This document shows positions 1 to 7,041 of a DNA stretch of 64,000 bases, in pieces. Within the stretch, counting starts at the first letter, position 1. Each line of letters opens with the position of its first letter. The DNA is from an uncultured bacterium. GTDB taxonomy: Bacteria; Bacillota; Clostridia; Peptostreptococcales; Anaerovoracaceae. The stretch covers positions 1 to 64,000 of the forward strand of contig CAJMLL010000001.1 of assembly GCA_905214225.1 (NCBI GenBank). Reading direction: 5' to 3'. The translations under genes were made by a program, and so were the position numbers. The notes below the pieces were generated by a model. The model did not search any database. It had not been told where the DNA came from and saw nothing but the letters and a program-made list of their open reading frames with translations.

Positions 1-51
1 AATAAGGTCAACAAAATGATTGAGCGATAAATCGGGATTAGTAATTTTACA

Positions 52-110
52 TCGATAGCGGGCGCACGGATGACTGATGAGAAAGAGAATGGTGCACCCT
101 CAGCTATCGA
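52..110 (+). promoter_or_regulatory. Structured leader upstream of the symporter gene
   Basis: TCGATAGC (52-59) pairs perfectly with GCTATCGA (103-110). Inside it GGG (60-62) pairs with CCC (97-99) and GCAC (64-67) with GTGC (92-95), leaving a purine-rich 24-base apical loop (68-91). No T-run follows, so it is not a terminator. It lies about 120 bases before the AGCS start and could be a cis-regulatory RNA; I do not recognise a known riboswitch class. Confidence 0.45.
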
Positions 111-145
111 AATAATCTGAATCAGGGGTGAAATTTATCGCAGTA

Positions 146-163
146 TATTCAATATATTGAATA
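146..163. promoter_or_regulatory. Perfect 18-bp palindrome, candidate operator
   Basis: TATTCAATATATTGAATA is a perfect inverted repeat 66 bases before the symporter start. Its half-sites (ATTCA...TGAAT) are the reverse order of an ARG box, so ArgR is not indicated. The length and symmetry fit a dimeric repressor site; the regulator is unknown. Confidence 0.4.
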
Positions 164-228
164 AAATCTTCATTCGAAATTATGGAGGAAATGCTGAAAA
201 AAGATCCTTATAGGAGAGGAGTGAAATT

Positions 229-1710
229 ATGAAAGGCTTTGAAAACTTCATAAATATCCTGAACGGGTTTATGTGGGGACCGGTCATGCTGATCCTGCTG
301 GTAGGAACAGGAATTTTCCTGACCTGCAGAACCAGAGGACTTCAGTTCCGTAAATTCGGACTCATCATGAAAGAAACCGTTGGAAAGCTGTTCACCAAGA
401 CAGAGGTTAAGGAAGGTTCTCTTTCCCCGGTCCAGGCAATGACTACAGCCCTTGCGGGTACTGTAGGTACAGGAAATATCGCCGGTGTTACCGGAGCGAT
501 TGCGCTCGGCGGCCCGGGAGCCGTTTTCTGGATGTGGATTTCCGCACTCTTCGGAATGTGCACCAAGTTCACCGAGGTTACGCTCTCTGTCCGTTATCGT
601 GAAAAGAACGATAAGGGCGACTGGGTCGGCGGTCCGATGTACTATATTAAGAATGGTATGGGAAAACACTGGACTTGGCTCGGCACACTGTTTGCACTGT
701 TTGCGATGATCGCGGCGTTTGGAATTGGAAACATGACACAGGTCAATACCATCGCGACATCCATCGGAACAATTTTTACCGAGTTTAACCCGGCAATGCA
801 GCAGAATCTGCAGATGATTTACCTGATCATCGGAATCGTAATCGCGATTCTCACCGCACTGGTTCTGTTCGGCGGACTGAACCGAATCGGAGCAACCACA
901 GAGAAGCTGGTTCCGGTAATGGCGATTGTCTACATCGTAACAGCTCTGGTTGTTATCTTCACCCACGTTCCTATGCTCGGATCCGTTTTCCACGATATTT
1001 TCGTAGGAGCATTCAATCCTGAGGCAATCGGCGGAGGAATGGCAGGAACAGTGATCATGACCGTTATGAGAGCCGGAATCGGCCGTGGAGTATTCTCCAA
1101 TGAAGCAGGACTTGGTTCTGCCCCGATCGCTCATGCAGCAGCAGATACCGATCATCCGATCCGTCAGGGATTCTTCGGAGCATTCGAAGTATTCGCAGAT
1201 ACCATCGTCATCTGCACTATGACCGCGTTGGCAGTCCTGGTATCCGGAAAGGCAGTCGGATTCTATGGAAAATCCGCAGGAACAGACCTGACGATTTCCG
1301 CATTCTCCACGACATTCGGCGGAAAACTCGCGGCAATCATCATCGCAACCTGCATCGCCATGTTCGCGTTCTCCACAGTCCTGAGCTGGGCACTGTACGG
1401 AACGCGCTGCGCAGAGTTCCTGTTTAAGTCCACCAAGGTCATCAAGCCATATCAGATTATCTTCATCATCTTCATCGTTGTCGGTGCAACCATGAAGCTG
1501 TCTGTAGCATGGACCGTTGCAGATACACTGAACGCCATGATGGCTGTTCCGAACCTGATCGCCGTACTGGCGCTGTCTCCGGAAGTCATCCGTCTGTTGA
1601 AGGACTTCTTCTCCGGACATCCGAACTGCACGACAGAGAACCTGCAGAGCTGGGCACAGGAAGAAGGAGGAATTCAGAACGTCCGCACCAAAGAAAGAGC
1701 TGCGGAATAG
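229..1710 (+). CDS. Sodium:alanine/glycine symporter, AGCS family
   Basis: A 493-residue polytopic membrane protein with the AGCS signature GTGNIAGV (residues 80-87, followed by GAIALGGPGAV) and the conserved SNEAGLGSAPIAHAAA segment near residue 290. Family members co-import alanine or glycine with Na+ (or H+) across the cytoplasmic membrane. The length is normal for the family and about eleven hydrophobic helices are visible. The start is fixed by GGAGAGGAG seven bases upstream. The gene stands alone between a structured leader and a strong terminator, so it is probably controlled separately. Substrate preference between alanine and glycine cannot be read from sequence. Confidence 0.93.
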   Translation: MKGFENFINILNGFMWGPVMLILLVGTGIFLTCRTRGLQFRKFGLIMKETVGKLFTKTEVKEGSLSPVQAMTTALAGTVGTGNIAGVTGAIALGGPGAVFWMWISALFGMCTKFTEVTLSVRYREKNDKGDWVGGPMYYIKNGMGKHWTWLGTLFALFAMIAAFGIGNMTQVNTIATSIGTIFTEFNPAMQQNLQMIYLIIGIVIAILTALVLFGGLNRIGATTEKLVPVMAIVYIVTALVVIFTHVPMLGSVFHDIFVGAFNPEAIGGGMAGTVIMTVMRAGIGRGVFSNEAGLGSAPIAHAAADTDHPIRQGFFGAFEVFADTIVICTMTALAVLVSGKAVGFYGKSAGTDLTISAFSTTFGGKLAAIIIATCIAMFAFSTVLSWALYGTRCAEFLFKSTKVIKPYQIIFIIFIVVGATMKLSVAWTVADTLNAMMAVPNLIAVLALSPEVIRLLKDFFSGHPNCTTENLQSWAQEEGGIQNVRTKERAAE

Positions 1711-1806
1711 GAATACTCTGTTTCAGACAAAAAATATATTCGCAAGAACAGGAATCGGATGTGAAATACATCTTTACATACTCCTGGACTCCGATCATTT
1801 TACAAA

Positions 1807-1860
1807 GGGGCTTGCTGCACGAAGTTATGAAAATAACCCGGGGCAGCAGCTCCTTTTTTT
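1807..1860 (+). terminator. Rho-independent terminator after the symporter
   Basis: GGGGCTTGCTGC (1807-1818) pairs with GCAGCAGCTCC (1843-1853), allowing one bulge. The inner arms GTTAT/ATAAC (1824-1836) also pair. Seven T residues follow at 1854-1860. Confidence 0.85.
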
Positions 1861-1924
1861 CTTTCTGATTTGTCGTGGATGGAGCTTCGGGACGCAGATG
1901 CTGATCCGGAGCCGCGGAGACCCT

Positions 1925-1953
1925 CTGACAAACGCCGGGCTTTGTGTTAAAAT
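1925..1953 (+). promoter_or_regulatory. Sigma-A-type promoter for the small unknown gene
   Basis: CTGACA (1925-1930) and TAAAAT (1948-1953) are separated by 17 bases and lie about 50 bases before the start at 2002. Confidence 0.6.
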
Positions 1954-2001
1954 GTTATCAAGAATAAACAGTAATTACAGATGAAAGGGAGCGGAGAAAT
2001 C

Positions 2002-2277
2002 ATGGATAACCGGTCATTATGGCTGTATCAGCAGAATCAGAGCTATTTTCCTTTAAATGAAAAGCAGAAAGCTGAGCTTCAGGAACGTCTTCAGAGTGTC
2101 ACCAGGAAGTACACGCAGTCCTGTAAATATAATATCTGCGGCTTTAACAATATCGGAGCGCTCTGGCAGGATCTTGCTGAAGATGAGGATGAACTTTACG
2201 ATATTTTAAAGGATGCAGAAGAAGATCCGGGCAGGGAAGGATATATTATCACCGACAAGCAGGGGAATATTCTGTAA
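2002..2277 (+). CDS. Small acidic protein of unknown function
   Basis: A 91-residue protein starting MDNRSLWLYQQNQ. The start at 2002 is chosen because GGGAGCGGAG lies just upstream; an in-frame ATG at 1981 has no ribosome binding site. The C-terminal half is strongly acidic (AEDEDELYDILKDAEED) and ends with a short YIITDKQGN segment. There is no signal peptide, membrane segment or recognisable domain. It is followed after 26 bases by the CoA-transferase gene and may be co-transcribed with it. I cannot assign a function. Confidence 0.6.
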   Translation: MDNRSLWLYQQNQSYFPLNEKQKAELQERLQSVTRKYTQSCKYNICGFNNIGALWQDLAEDEDELYDILKDAEEDPGREGYIITDKQGNIL

Positions 2278-2303
2278 AAGTTTCGGGAAAGGAAGAATCG
2301 GCG

Positions 2304-3635
2304 GTGAAAAACACAAATACTATTAAGGAAAACAGGCCGTGGAAGGCAGAGTATGAGAAGAAGCTCATGACCCCGGAAGAGGCTGTGAAAATAGTCCGGA
2401 ACGGGGACCGGGTCTACATAGGAACCTGTACGTCGGTTGCCTACCGGCTGGCAGAGGCGCTCGGGAAGAGAAAAGACGAACTAAAGGATATTACCATTCT
2501 GAGTTCCAATGCTTCCCGTCCTCTTGACGTCATGGATCCTGACAGTGATGTTTTTCATGTGGAAACTTACTATATGGGGCCGCAGGAGCGCCGCGCGTCA
2601 GCTTCTGACCGCGCGGACTATACCAGTTTTCATCTCAGTCAGACCTCTGACTGGGTAAAATTTGTCGGAAAACCGGATGTGGCATTTCTGGAAGTCTCTG
2701 CTCCGGATGAGTTTGGAGATATGCGTTACGGCGCGTCGGGGCTGGTGGCGGACCCCTATGTGCTGGAATGTGCGGACAGGGTTGTGTTTCAGGTGAATGA
2801 CTGCGTGCCGCGGCTGAACGGCATGGAAAACAAGCTGAGGGCAGAGCAGGCGGATGCGATTGTGGAAGTGCATGATCCACTGCTGCAGATGCCGGATCTT
2901 CCGCCGTCAGATGTGCTGAATAAGATTTCCGATTTTCTGGTGGATGAAATCCATGATGGTGACTGTATTCAGCTGGGAATCGGCGGAATTGCCAGTGCGG
3001 TCGGTTATGGCCTGAAGAAAAGAAATGACCTTGGCATTCATTCGGAAATGCTGGGAAATTCTATGATGGAACTGATGAAAAACGGAAACGTCACGAATCA
3101 GGAAAAGAATTTCTGGAAGGGAAAATCTGCGGCAGGCTTCGTTATGGGAACGCAGGAACTGTATGATTTTCTGGATGGAAATGAAGATATTTATATGGCG
3201 CCTTCAGCGGTGGTCAACAACCCCCTGGTCATTGCAAAGAATGACAATATGGTCTCGGTGAATACGGCACTGGCGGTGGATCTGACGGGGCAGGTCGTGG
3301 CGGACAATATCGGCGGAAAACAGTACAGTTCCGTCGGAGGGCAGCTGGATTTTGTGATCGGATCTCAGATGTCAAAGGGAGGCCGGTCTTTTATCGCGCT
3401 TTCTTCTACGTTTGAAAAGAATGGGGAAATGCACAGCCATATCAAGGCGGATTTTCTTCCGGGAACGATGGTTACCACACCACGGGCGGATGTGGAATAC
3501 GTCGTGACGGAATATGGATGTGTGAATCTGAAGCATCTGGGGATGAAAGACCGGGTGCAGGCGATGATCGGGCTGGCACATCCAAAGTTCAGAGAAATTC
3601 TGATCGATCAGGCAAAAGAAAAAGGTCTGCTATAA
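2304..3635 (+). CDS. Acetyl-CoA hydrolase/transferase family CoA-transferase
   Basis: A 443-residue family-I CoA-transferase of the Cat1/AbfT/butyryl-CoA:acetate transferase group. Such enzymes move CoA between acyl-CoA and a free acid through a glutamyl-CoA intermediate. The N-terminus (WKAEYEKKLMTPEEAVKIV) and the glycine-rich GIGGIASAVGYGL element fit the family. The expected catalytic glutamate is E248 in HSEML. The GTG start at 2304 follows AAAGGAAG. In an anaerobe it would serve acetate, propionate or butyrate fermentation. The glycine-rich loop lacks the usual P (GxGxIP), so the exact substrate pair is uncertain. The stop codon lies inside the terminator stem. Confidence 0.85.
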   Translation: MKNTNTIKENRPWKAEYEKKLMTPEEAVKIVRNGDRVYIGTCTSVAYRLAEALGKRKDELKDITILSSNASRPLDVMDPDSDVFHVETYYMGPQERRASASDRADYTSFHLSQTSDWVKFVGKPDVAFLEVSAPDEFGDMRYGASGLVADPYVLECADRVVFQVNDCVPRLNGMENKLRAEQADAIVEVHDPLLQMPDLPPSDVLNKISDFLVDEIHDGDCIQLGIGGIASAVGYGLKKRNDLGIHSEMLGNSMMELMKNGNVTNQEKNFWKGKSAAGFVMGTQELYDFLDGNEDIYMAPSAVVNNPLVIAKNDNMVSVNTALAVDLTGQVVADNIGGKQYSSVGGQLDFVIGSQMSKGGRSFIALSSTFEKNGEMHSHIKADFLPGTMVTTPRADVEYVVTEYGCVNLKHLGMKDRVQAMIGLAHPKFREILIDQAKEKGLL

Positions 3636-3652
3636 AAAGCAGGCCTTTTTTC
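3622..3652. terminator. Bidirectional terminator between convergent genes
   Basis: GGTCTGCT (3624-3631) pairs with AGCAGGCC (3637-3644), followed by TTTTTT on the + strand and by a T-rich tract on the - strand. It therefore serves the CoA-transferase gene and the convergent lipoprotein gene. Confidence 0.8.
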
Positions 3653-3689
3653 ATACATGTTATAAATTACTGGATCCGTAACTGCGGGC

Positions 3690-5207
3690 TTATTTACTCA
3701 GCAGGCTGTCACTGTGGCCGGATACGGAGGTGATCAGATAGTCGATGATCGTTCCGGTGCAGGCTTCCAGTACACTGTCGTTCATGTTCAGAACCACGAT
3801 CGATGCCTTCGGATTCATCTTCTGGATGTATCCGGCGCCGGTGGAAGCATAGGAATCGCTGTATCTCAGCGCAGCATTGTTATATTTCTTATAGGCGGTG
3901 GAAACATCGGACACGAAGTTATCGTCTTCATCGCCGGTCCACATCGGGGATGTGCTGATGACCTTTGCGGATGTTCCGGTCAGTCCTGCCAGTTTCTTCT
4001 GTGCCTTGCGGATCTCTGTCTGATCGCTGTCCAGAAGACTGTTGGAAACCGAGTTGATGGTGAATTTCTCCGGATCGGTCTTGATGTAGGTGACACAGTT
4101 CAGAGAATACGGATCATCAGACAGGTTGTTGTTGCGGATCTTATTATCTGTATACATACCGTTCATCAGCGTGTACATGAAGGCGAGAAGGGTCTGTGCA
4201 CTGTCTGTGTCGATGACCTGAGACGGTGTCGTGACTTTCTTATACAGATAGGTTGCTCCCGGGTGTTCATGTGCGCGGTCAGCGTTGAAACGCTCGGTGA
4301 CATTGTCCATGTGGGTGATGAACTTATCCTGGCGGTTCGGGTCAACGGTAAACGTTACCGTACAGGAACCAGGAGAGAGCCCATCATTGCTGCCGCCCTG
4401 AATGGAAGCGATGTTGTAGCCGATGTTGGCGCCTTTCATGTATTCCAGCAGCTCTTTGATACGGAGAATCGCGTTGGTGTTATCGCTGATTCCGGAGTTT
4501 GCCTGTCCTCTGTCCAGACCATGGATGGTCACCTGATAGGTCAGGGAATATTCCGGTTTGGTGTATTTCAGCTTATGCGAGAACTGCATCAGCATGCTGG
4601 ATGCAGCCTTCAGTGAAAACTGGCCCTTGTCCGTTCCATTCAGGTAGAAAACCCGGGACTTGTCTGTAATCAGGGATTTATCCAGCTTCTTGATTCCGAC
4701 GAACTGATGGCCCTTTTCCTGCGTGAAAATGACGGTCAGTTTTCCGGTCGACTGGTTGTTATTCATAATGTAGAGCGCCGATGCGATCGGGGAAATTCCC
4801 TGAGATTCCTGCTGCGCATCATACGGGCAGATAATGATTGTCGGTGCCGCCTTCTGATAGTCCTTGGAGCTGGCTCTGGTCATGATGACATTCCCGCCGG
4901 AATCGGTCGTGCAGGCAATATCGCGGGACGATGCCCAGCTTTTCAGGTAATTGCGGATTCCGGAATTGGAGCTGAATGCCTTGGTTGAATCCTGCAGCTC
5001 GATTTCATATGCAGAAAGTTTCTGTGCCAGTGTAGTTGCAGATGCAGCTGTGTTTCTGGTCTGCTCTGAACTTTCCGTCTTGCTTCCGGAACTTGCGGAC
5101 TGCTGTGCGGCTGCCTGCGTCCTCGGTTCGCATGCGGATGTTGTAAATATGAGTGCGCAGCATAGCGAAAGCGCTGCGGCGCCGCTCAGAATGGATTTTA
5201 ACTTCAT
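3690..5207 (-). CDS. Secreted lipoprotein resembling an inactive PepD (M20C) dipeptidase
   Basis: A 505-residue protein with a lipoprotein signal peptide (hydrophobic residues 8-22, lipobox TSAC, lipidated C26) and a Ser/Thr/Gln-rich linker. It then aligns end to end with aminoacyl-histidine dipeptidase PepD: metal site, dimerisation insert with HGLDRGQANSG like the GGHSG...GRANAN region, and a C-terminal catalytic half. The metal ligands appear lost. The H-x-D site reads P128-Y-D130, the TEE site reads T-Q163-E164, the usual Asp after the LIN strand falls at N190-G191, and the C-terminal His aligns with Tyr. I infer an extracytoplasmic binding protein rather than a peptidase. GGAGG precedes the start. 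It is the only clear minus-strand gene here. Confidence 0.7.
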   Translation of the reverse strand: MKLKSILSGAAALSLCCALIFTTSACEPRTQAAAQQSASSGSKTESSEQTRNTAASATTLAQKLSAYEIELQDSTKAFSSNSGIRNYLKSWASSRDIACTTDSGGNVIMTRASSKDYQKAAPTIIICPYDAQQESQGISPIASALYIMNNNQSTGKLTVIFTQEKGHQFVGIKKLDKSLITDKSRVFYLNGTDKGQFSLKAASSMLMQFSHKLKYTKPEYSLTYQVTIHGLDRGQANSGISDNTNAILRIKELLEYMKGANIGYNIASIQGGSNDGLSPGSCTVTFTVDPNRQDKFITHMDNVTERFNADRAHEHPGATYLYKKVTTPSQVIDTDSAQTLLAFMYTLMNGMYTDNKIRNNNLSDDPYSLNCVTYIKTDPEKFTINSVSNSLLDSDQTEIRKAQKKLAGLTGTSAKVISTSPMWTGDEDDNFVSDVSTAYKKYNNAALRYSDSYASTGAGYIQKMNPKASIVVLNMNDSVLEACTGTIIDYLITSVSGHSDSLLSK

Positions 5208-5222
5208 AAATTATGCCTCCAG

Positions 5223-5245
5223 AACACGGGGTGAATCACCGTGTT
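5223..5245 (-). promoter_or_regulatory. Hairpin in the 5' UTR of the lipoprotein gene
   Basis: AACACGG (5223-5229) pairs with CCGTGTT (5239-5245), directly in front of the ribosome binding site on the minus strand. It could influence translation or mRNA stability. It has no T-run in the gene's direction. Confidence 0.4.
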
Positions 5246-5282
5246 GTCATACATCTTCTGCAGTTCATGCAGTATCTGTTTA

Positions 5283-5312
5283 ATCATATCATAGATAACA
5301 GAGAGATTTCAA
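5283..5312 (-). promoter_or_regulatory. Promoter of the lipoprotein gene
   Basis: On the minus strand TTGAAA (5312-5307) and TATGAT (5288-5283) are spaced by 18 bases, about 75 bases before the start codon. Confidence 0.55.
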
Positions 5313-5384
5313 TCTAGGAGGGGGATTTCATCAAAGTTTCACGGAATCACGGGAATGTACAAGATCGTGTGCATTGAGTGCTTG

Positions 5385-5413
5385 TTGCAATAAATTTTCT
5401 GATTTGTTATAAT
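5385..5413 (+). promoter_or_regulatory. Promoter of the GNAT gene
   Basis: TTGCAA (5385-5390) and a perfect TATAAT (5408-5413) with a 17-base spacer. The start codon follows about 100 bases later. Confidence 0.7.
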
Positions 5414-5514
5414 ATAATCATTCCAGGCAGAGATGCGTGAAAGCAGTTTTGCGTTCTGTCTGATCCGGTATTGTATACAGAAAAGAAAATAATGAATTTT
5501 CGGAGCGTAAAGAT

Positions 5515-6087
5515 ATGGATGATTATTTTGATGAAGACATGGTAATGGAATCCTCAGACCTGATCATACGTCCTACTATTTTTGAGGATTGCAGTGATTT
5601 TGCGCGCTGGGAGAATATGGACAGCATTACGAAGTATCTGGCGGTCGATGAGGATGTGACCTATAAACAGGTCGTTACGGAATTTATCCTCAGTCTGAGA
5701 GACGAGCAGCGGCAGATGTTTACCATCACGCTGAAACCGTCCGACAGGCCGATCGGCAGAATTATTCTCAGCAGAATTACACGCAGATCAGATTCTCTTC
5801 ATTTAAAGAGAGTCTATATTGCAGACCCGGACCTCCGCGGAAAGGGCTACGGCGAGCAGGCCGTACGGACGATTCTGGAATATTCCTTCATTAATATGCA
5901 TATGGAGCGTGTGAGCATGGATCACCTGAAGGGTGATGAAATCACAGGAATGCTCTGCCGCAAGCTCGGCGCCGTTGAAGAGGGCATCATGCGCCATTCG
6001 GAGAAGAAAGACGGAAAATACATCGATCTCTACCGGATGTCACTTCTGCGCGCAGAGTATTACGATAAGAACCACGATGACCGCTAA
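5515..6087 (+). CDS. GNAT family N-acetyltransferase
   Basis: A 190-residue protein of the RimJ/RimL-like GNAT branch, which transfers acetyl from acetyl-CoA to an amine. The N-terminal segment SDLIIRPTIFEDCSDFARWEN is typical of this branch. The acetyl-CoA pyrophosphate loop RGKGYG lies at about residues 107-112, after VYIADPDL. A GGAGCG ribosome site precedes the start. It has its own promoter and no operon partner. The substrate (small molecule or protein N-terminus) cannot be deduced. Confidence 0.85.
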   Translation: MDDYFDEDMVMESSDLIIRPTIFEDCSDFARWENMDSITKYLAVDEDVTYKQVVTEFILSLRDEQRQMFTITLKPSDRPIGRIILSRITRRSDSLHLKRVYIADPDLRGKGYGEQAVRTILEYSFINMHMERVSMDHLKGDEITGMLCRKLGAVEEGIMRHSEKKDGKYIDLYRMSLLRAEYYDKNHDDR

Positions 6088-6152
6088 TCCCTTTTTCACA
6101 GGACAAAAAGTGAAGCCGCAAGGAAAAATTTTCTTGAAGATAAAGAAAAACC

Positions 6153-6182
6153 TTGTAATTCCTTTGCTTCCTGTGCTATAAT
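6153..6182 (+). promoter_or_regulatory. Promoter of rpmB
   Basis: TTGTAA (6153-6158) and TATAAT (6177-6182) are separated by 18 bases, about 85 bases before the L28 start. Confidence 0.65.
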
Positions 6183-6266
6183 AATGCGCATGCGATGAAA
6201 GCGAGCACTAAGTTTGTGTTTACATAGAAAAGCATGGGCTTAAGATATACGATAGGAGGTGCGGCT

Positions 6267-6458
6267 ATGTCAAGGAAATGTGAAGTATGCGGAAAGGGCC
6301 AGGTTTCTGGAAACAAGGTTTCTCATTCCAACAAGCATTCCAGAAGAAAGTGGAATGCAAACATCCAGACAGTAAGGATCAACGACAATGGTACAATCAG
6401 AAAAGCCAATGTCTGCACAGAGTGCCTGCGGTCCGGTAAAGTTAACCGTGCCGTTTAA
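6267..6458 (+). CDS. rpmB: Ribosomal protein L28
   Basis: A 63-residue 50S subunit protein. The start at 6267 is set by the GATAGGAGGTG ribosome site; an upstream in-frame ATG at 6234 lacks one and would add residues foreign to the family. The sequence MSRKCEVCGKG...CTECLRSGKV retains two CxxC pairs, so this is the zinc-binding (C+) form. It heads the usual Firmicutes cluster leading to asp23 and recG, but a terminator separates it from the next gene. Confidence 0.96.
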   Translation: MSRKCEVCGKGQVSGNKVSHSNKHSRRKWNANIQTVRINDNGTIRKANVCTECLRSGKVNRAV

Positions 6459-6474
6459 TGGGCTGGAAGTTTAG

Positions 6475-6527
6475 GCTGTCATATTGATGAGGTTCCACAG
6501 ATTCTTCATCAGTATGGCAGCTTTTTG
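6475..6527 (+). terminator. Terminator after rpmB
   Basis: A 16-bp stem (6475-6490 with 6506-6521, two G-T wobbles) closes a 15-base loop and is followed by TTTTTGTT. Confidence 0.85.
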
Positions 6528-6572
6528 TTATATTTACTTATTTTTCATGTCTGCTCAGGAGGAATCAGGGTT

Positions 6573-7016
6573 ATGACGATGATGAAGGCAACGGATCTGG
6601 GGCTGATTACCGTTTCCAATTCCGTTTTTGCGGAGATAATCAATTCGGTCATGCAGTCGGAGCGGTGTGCTTCGAATATGTGGCTGTCCATGCATCAGGG
6701 AAGGCTGATCCGGATGGTGCGCGTATTCCGCGATCCGGACTATGTCCGGGATCTTTCCGTGCGCCTGAATGAGGATGGCAGAATCTGCCTGACCTTTGGC
6801 GTAATTGTTAAATTCGGTGTATCCATCCGCCGGGAAACCCGCCATGCGGCAGATGAGATCTGCGCAAGGATTTATGAGCAGACCGGCATGATTCCTGCAG
6901 AAATTACGATTAATATCGACGGCGTGAGGACACGCAGTAATAAGACCGCGCGCCGCAGCACAAAGGTGGTGTTCCGTTATGCCGAAGACGAGTGGCAGCG
7001 CAAGTCATACTCATAA
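6573..7016 (+). CDS. Asp23/Gls24 family envelope protein
   Basis: A 147-residue protein of the Asp23 (DUF322, YloU-like) family, small cytoplasmic proteins linked to envelope homeostasis. The start at 6573 follows CAGGAGGAATC; an upstream ATG at 6525 has no ribosome site. The N-terminus GLITVSNSVFAEIINSVM and the central VRLNEDGRICLTFGVIVKFG strand fit the family. In most Firmicutes a DAK-domain gene (fakA/yloV) sits between this gene and recG. Here recG starts only 25 bases after the stop, so fakA is absent at this locus. The basic tail TRSNKTARRSTKVVFRY is unusual. Confidence 0.8.
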   Translation: MTMMKATDLGLITVSNSVFAEIINSVMQSERCASNMWLSMHQGRLIRMVRVFRDPDYVRDLSVRLNEDGRICLTFGVIVKFGVSIRRETRHAADEICARIYEQTGMIPAEITINIDGVRTRSNKTARRSTKVVFRYAEDEWQRKSYS

Positions 7017-7041
7017 GAAAGAAGAGAAGGGGGTTCTGACC

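Noticed and set aside
74-84. CTGATGAGAAA resembles a hammerhead ribozyme core
   Set aside because: There is no stem II, second core block or cleavage site in the right places; it lies in the loop of the 52-110 hairpin.
182-232. 16-codon frame overlapping the symporter start (ATGA)
   Set aside because: No ribosome site before its ATG; it merely contains the ribosome site of the symporter gene.
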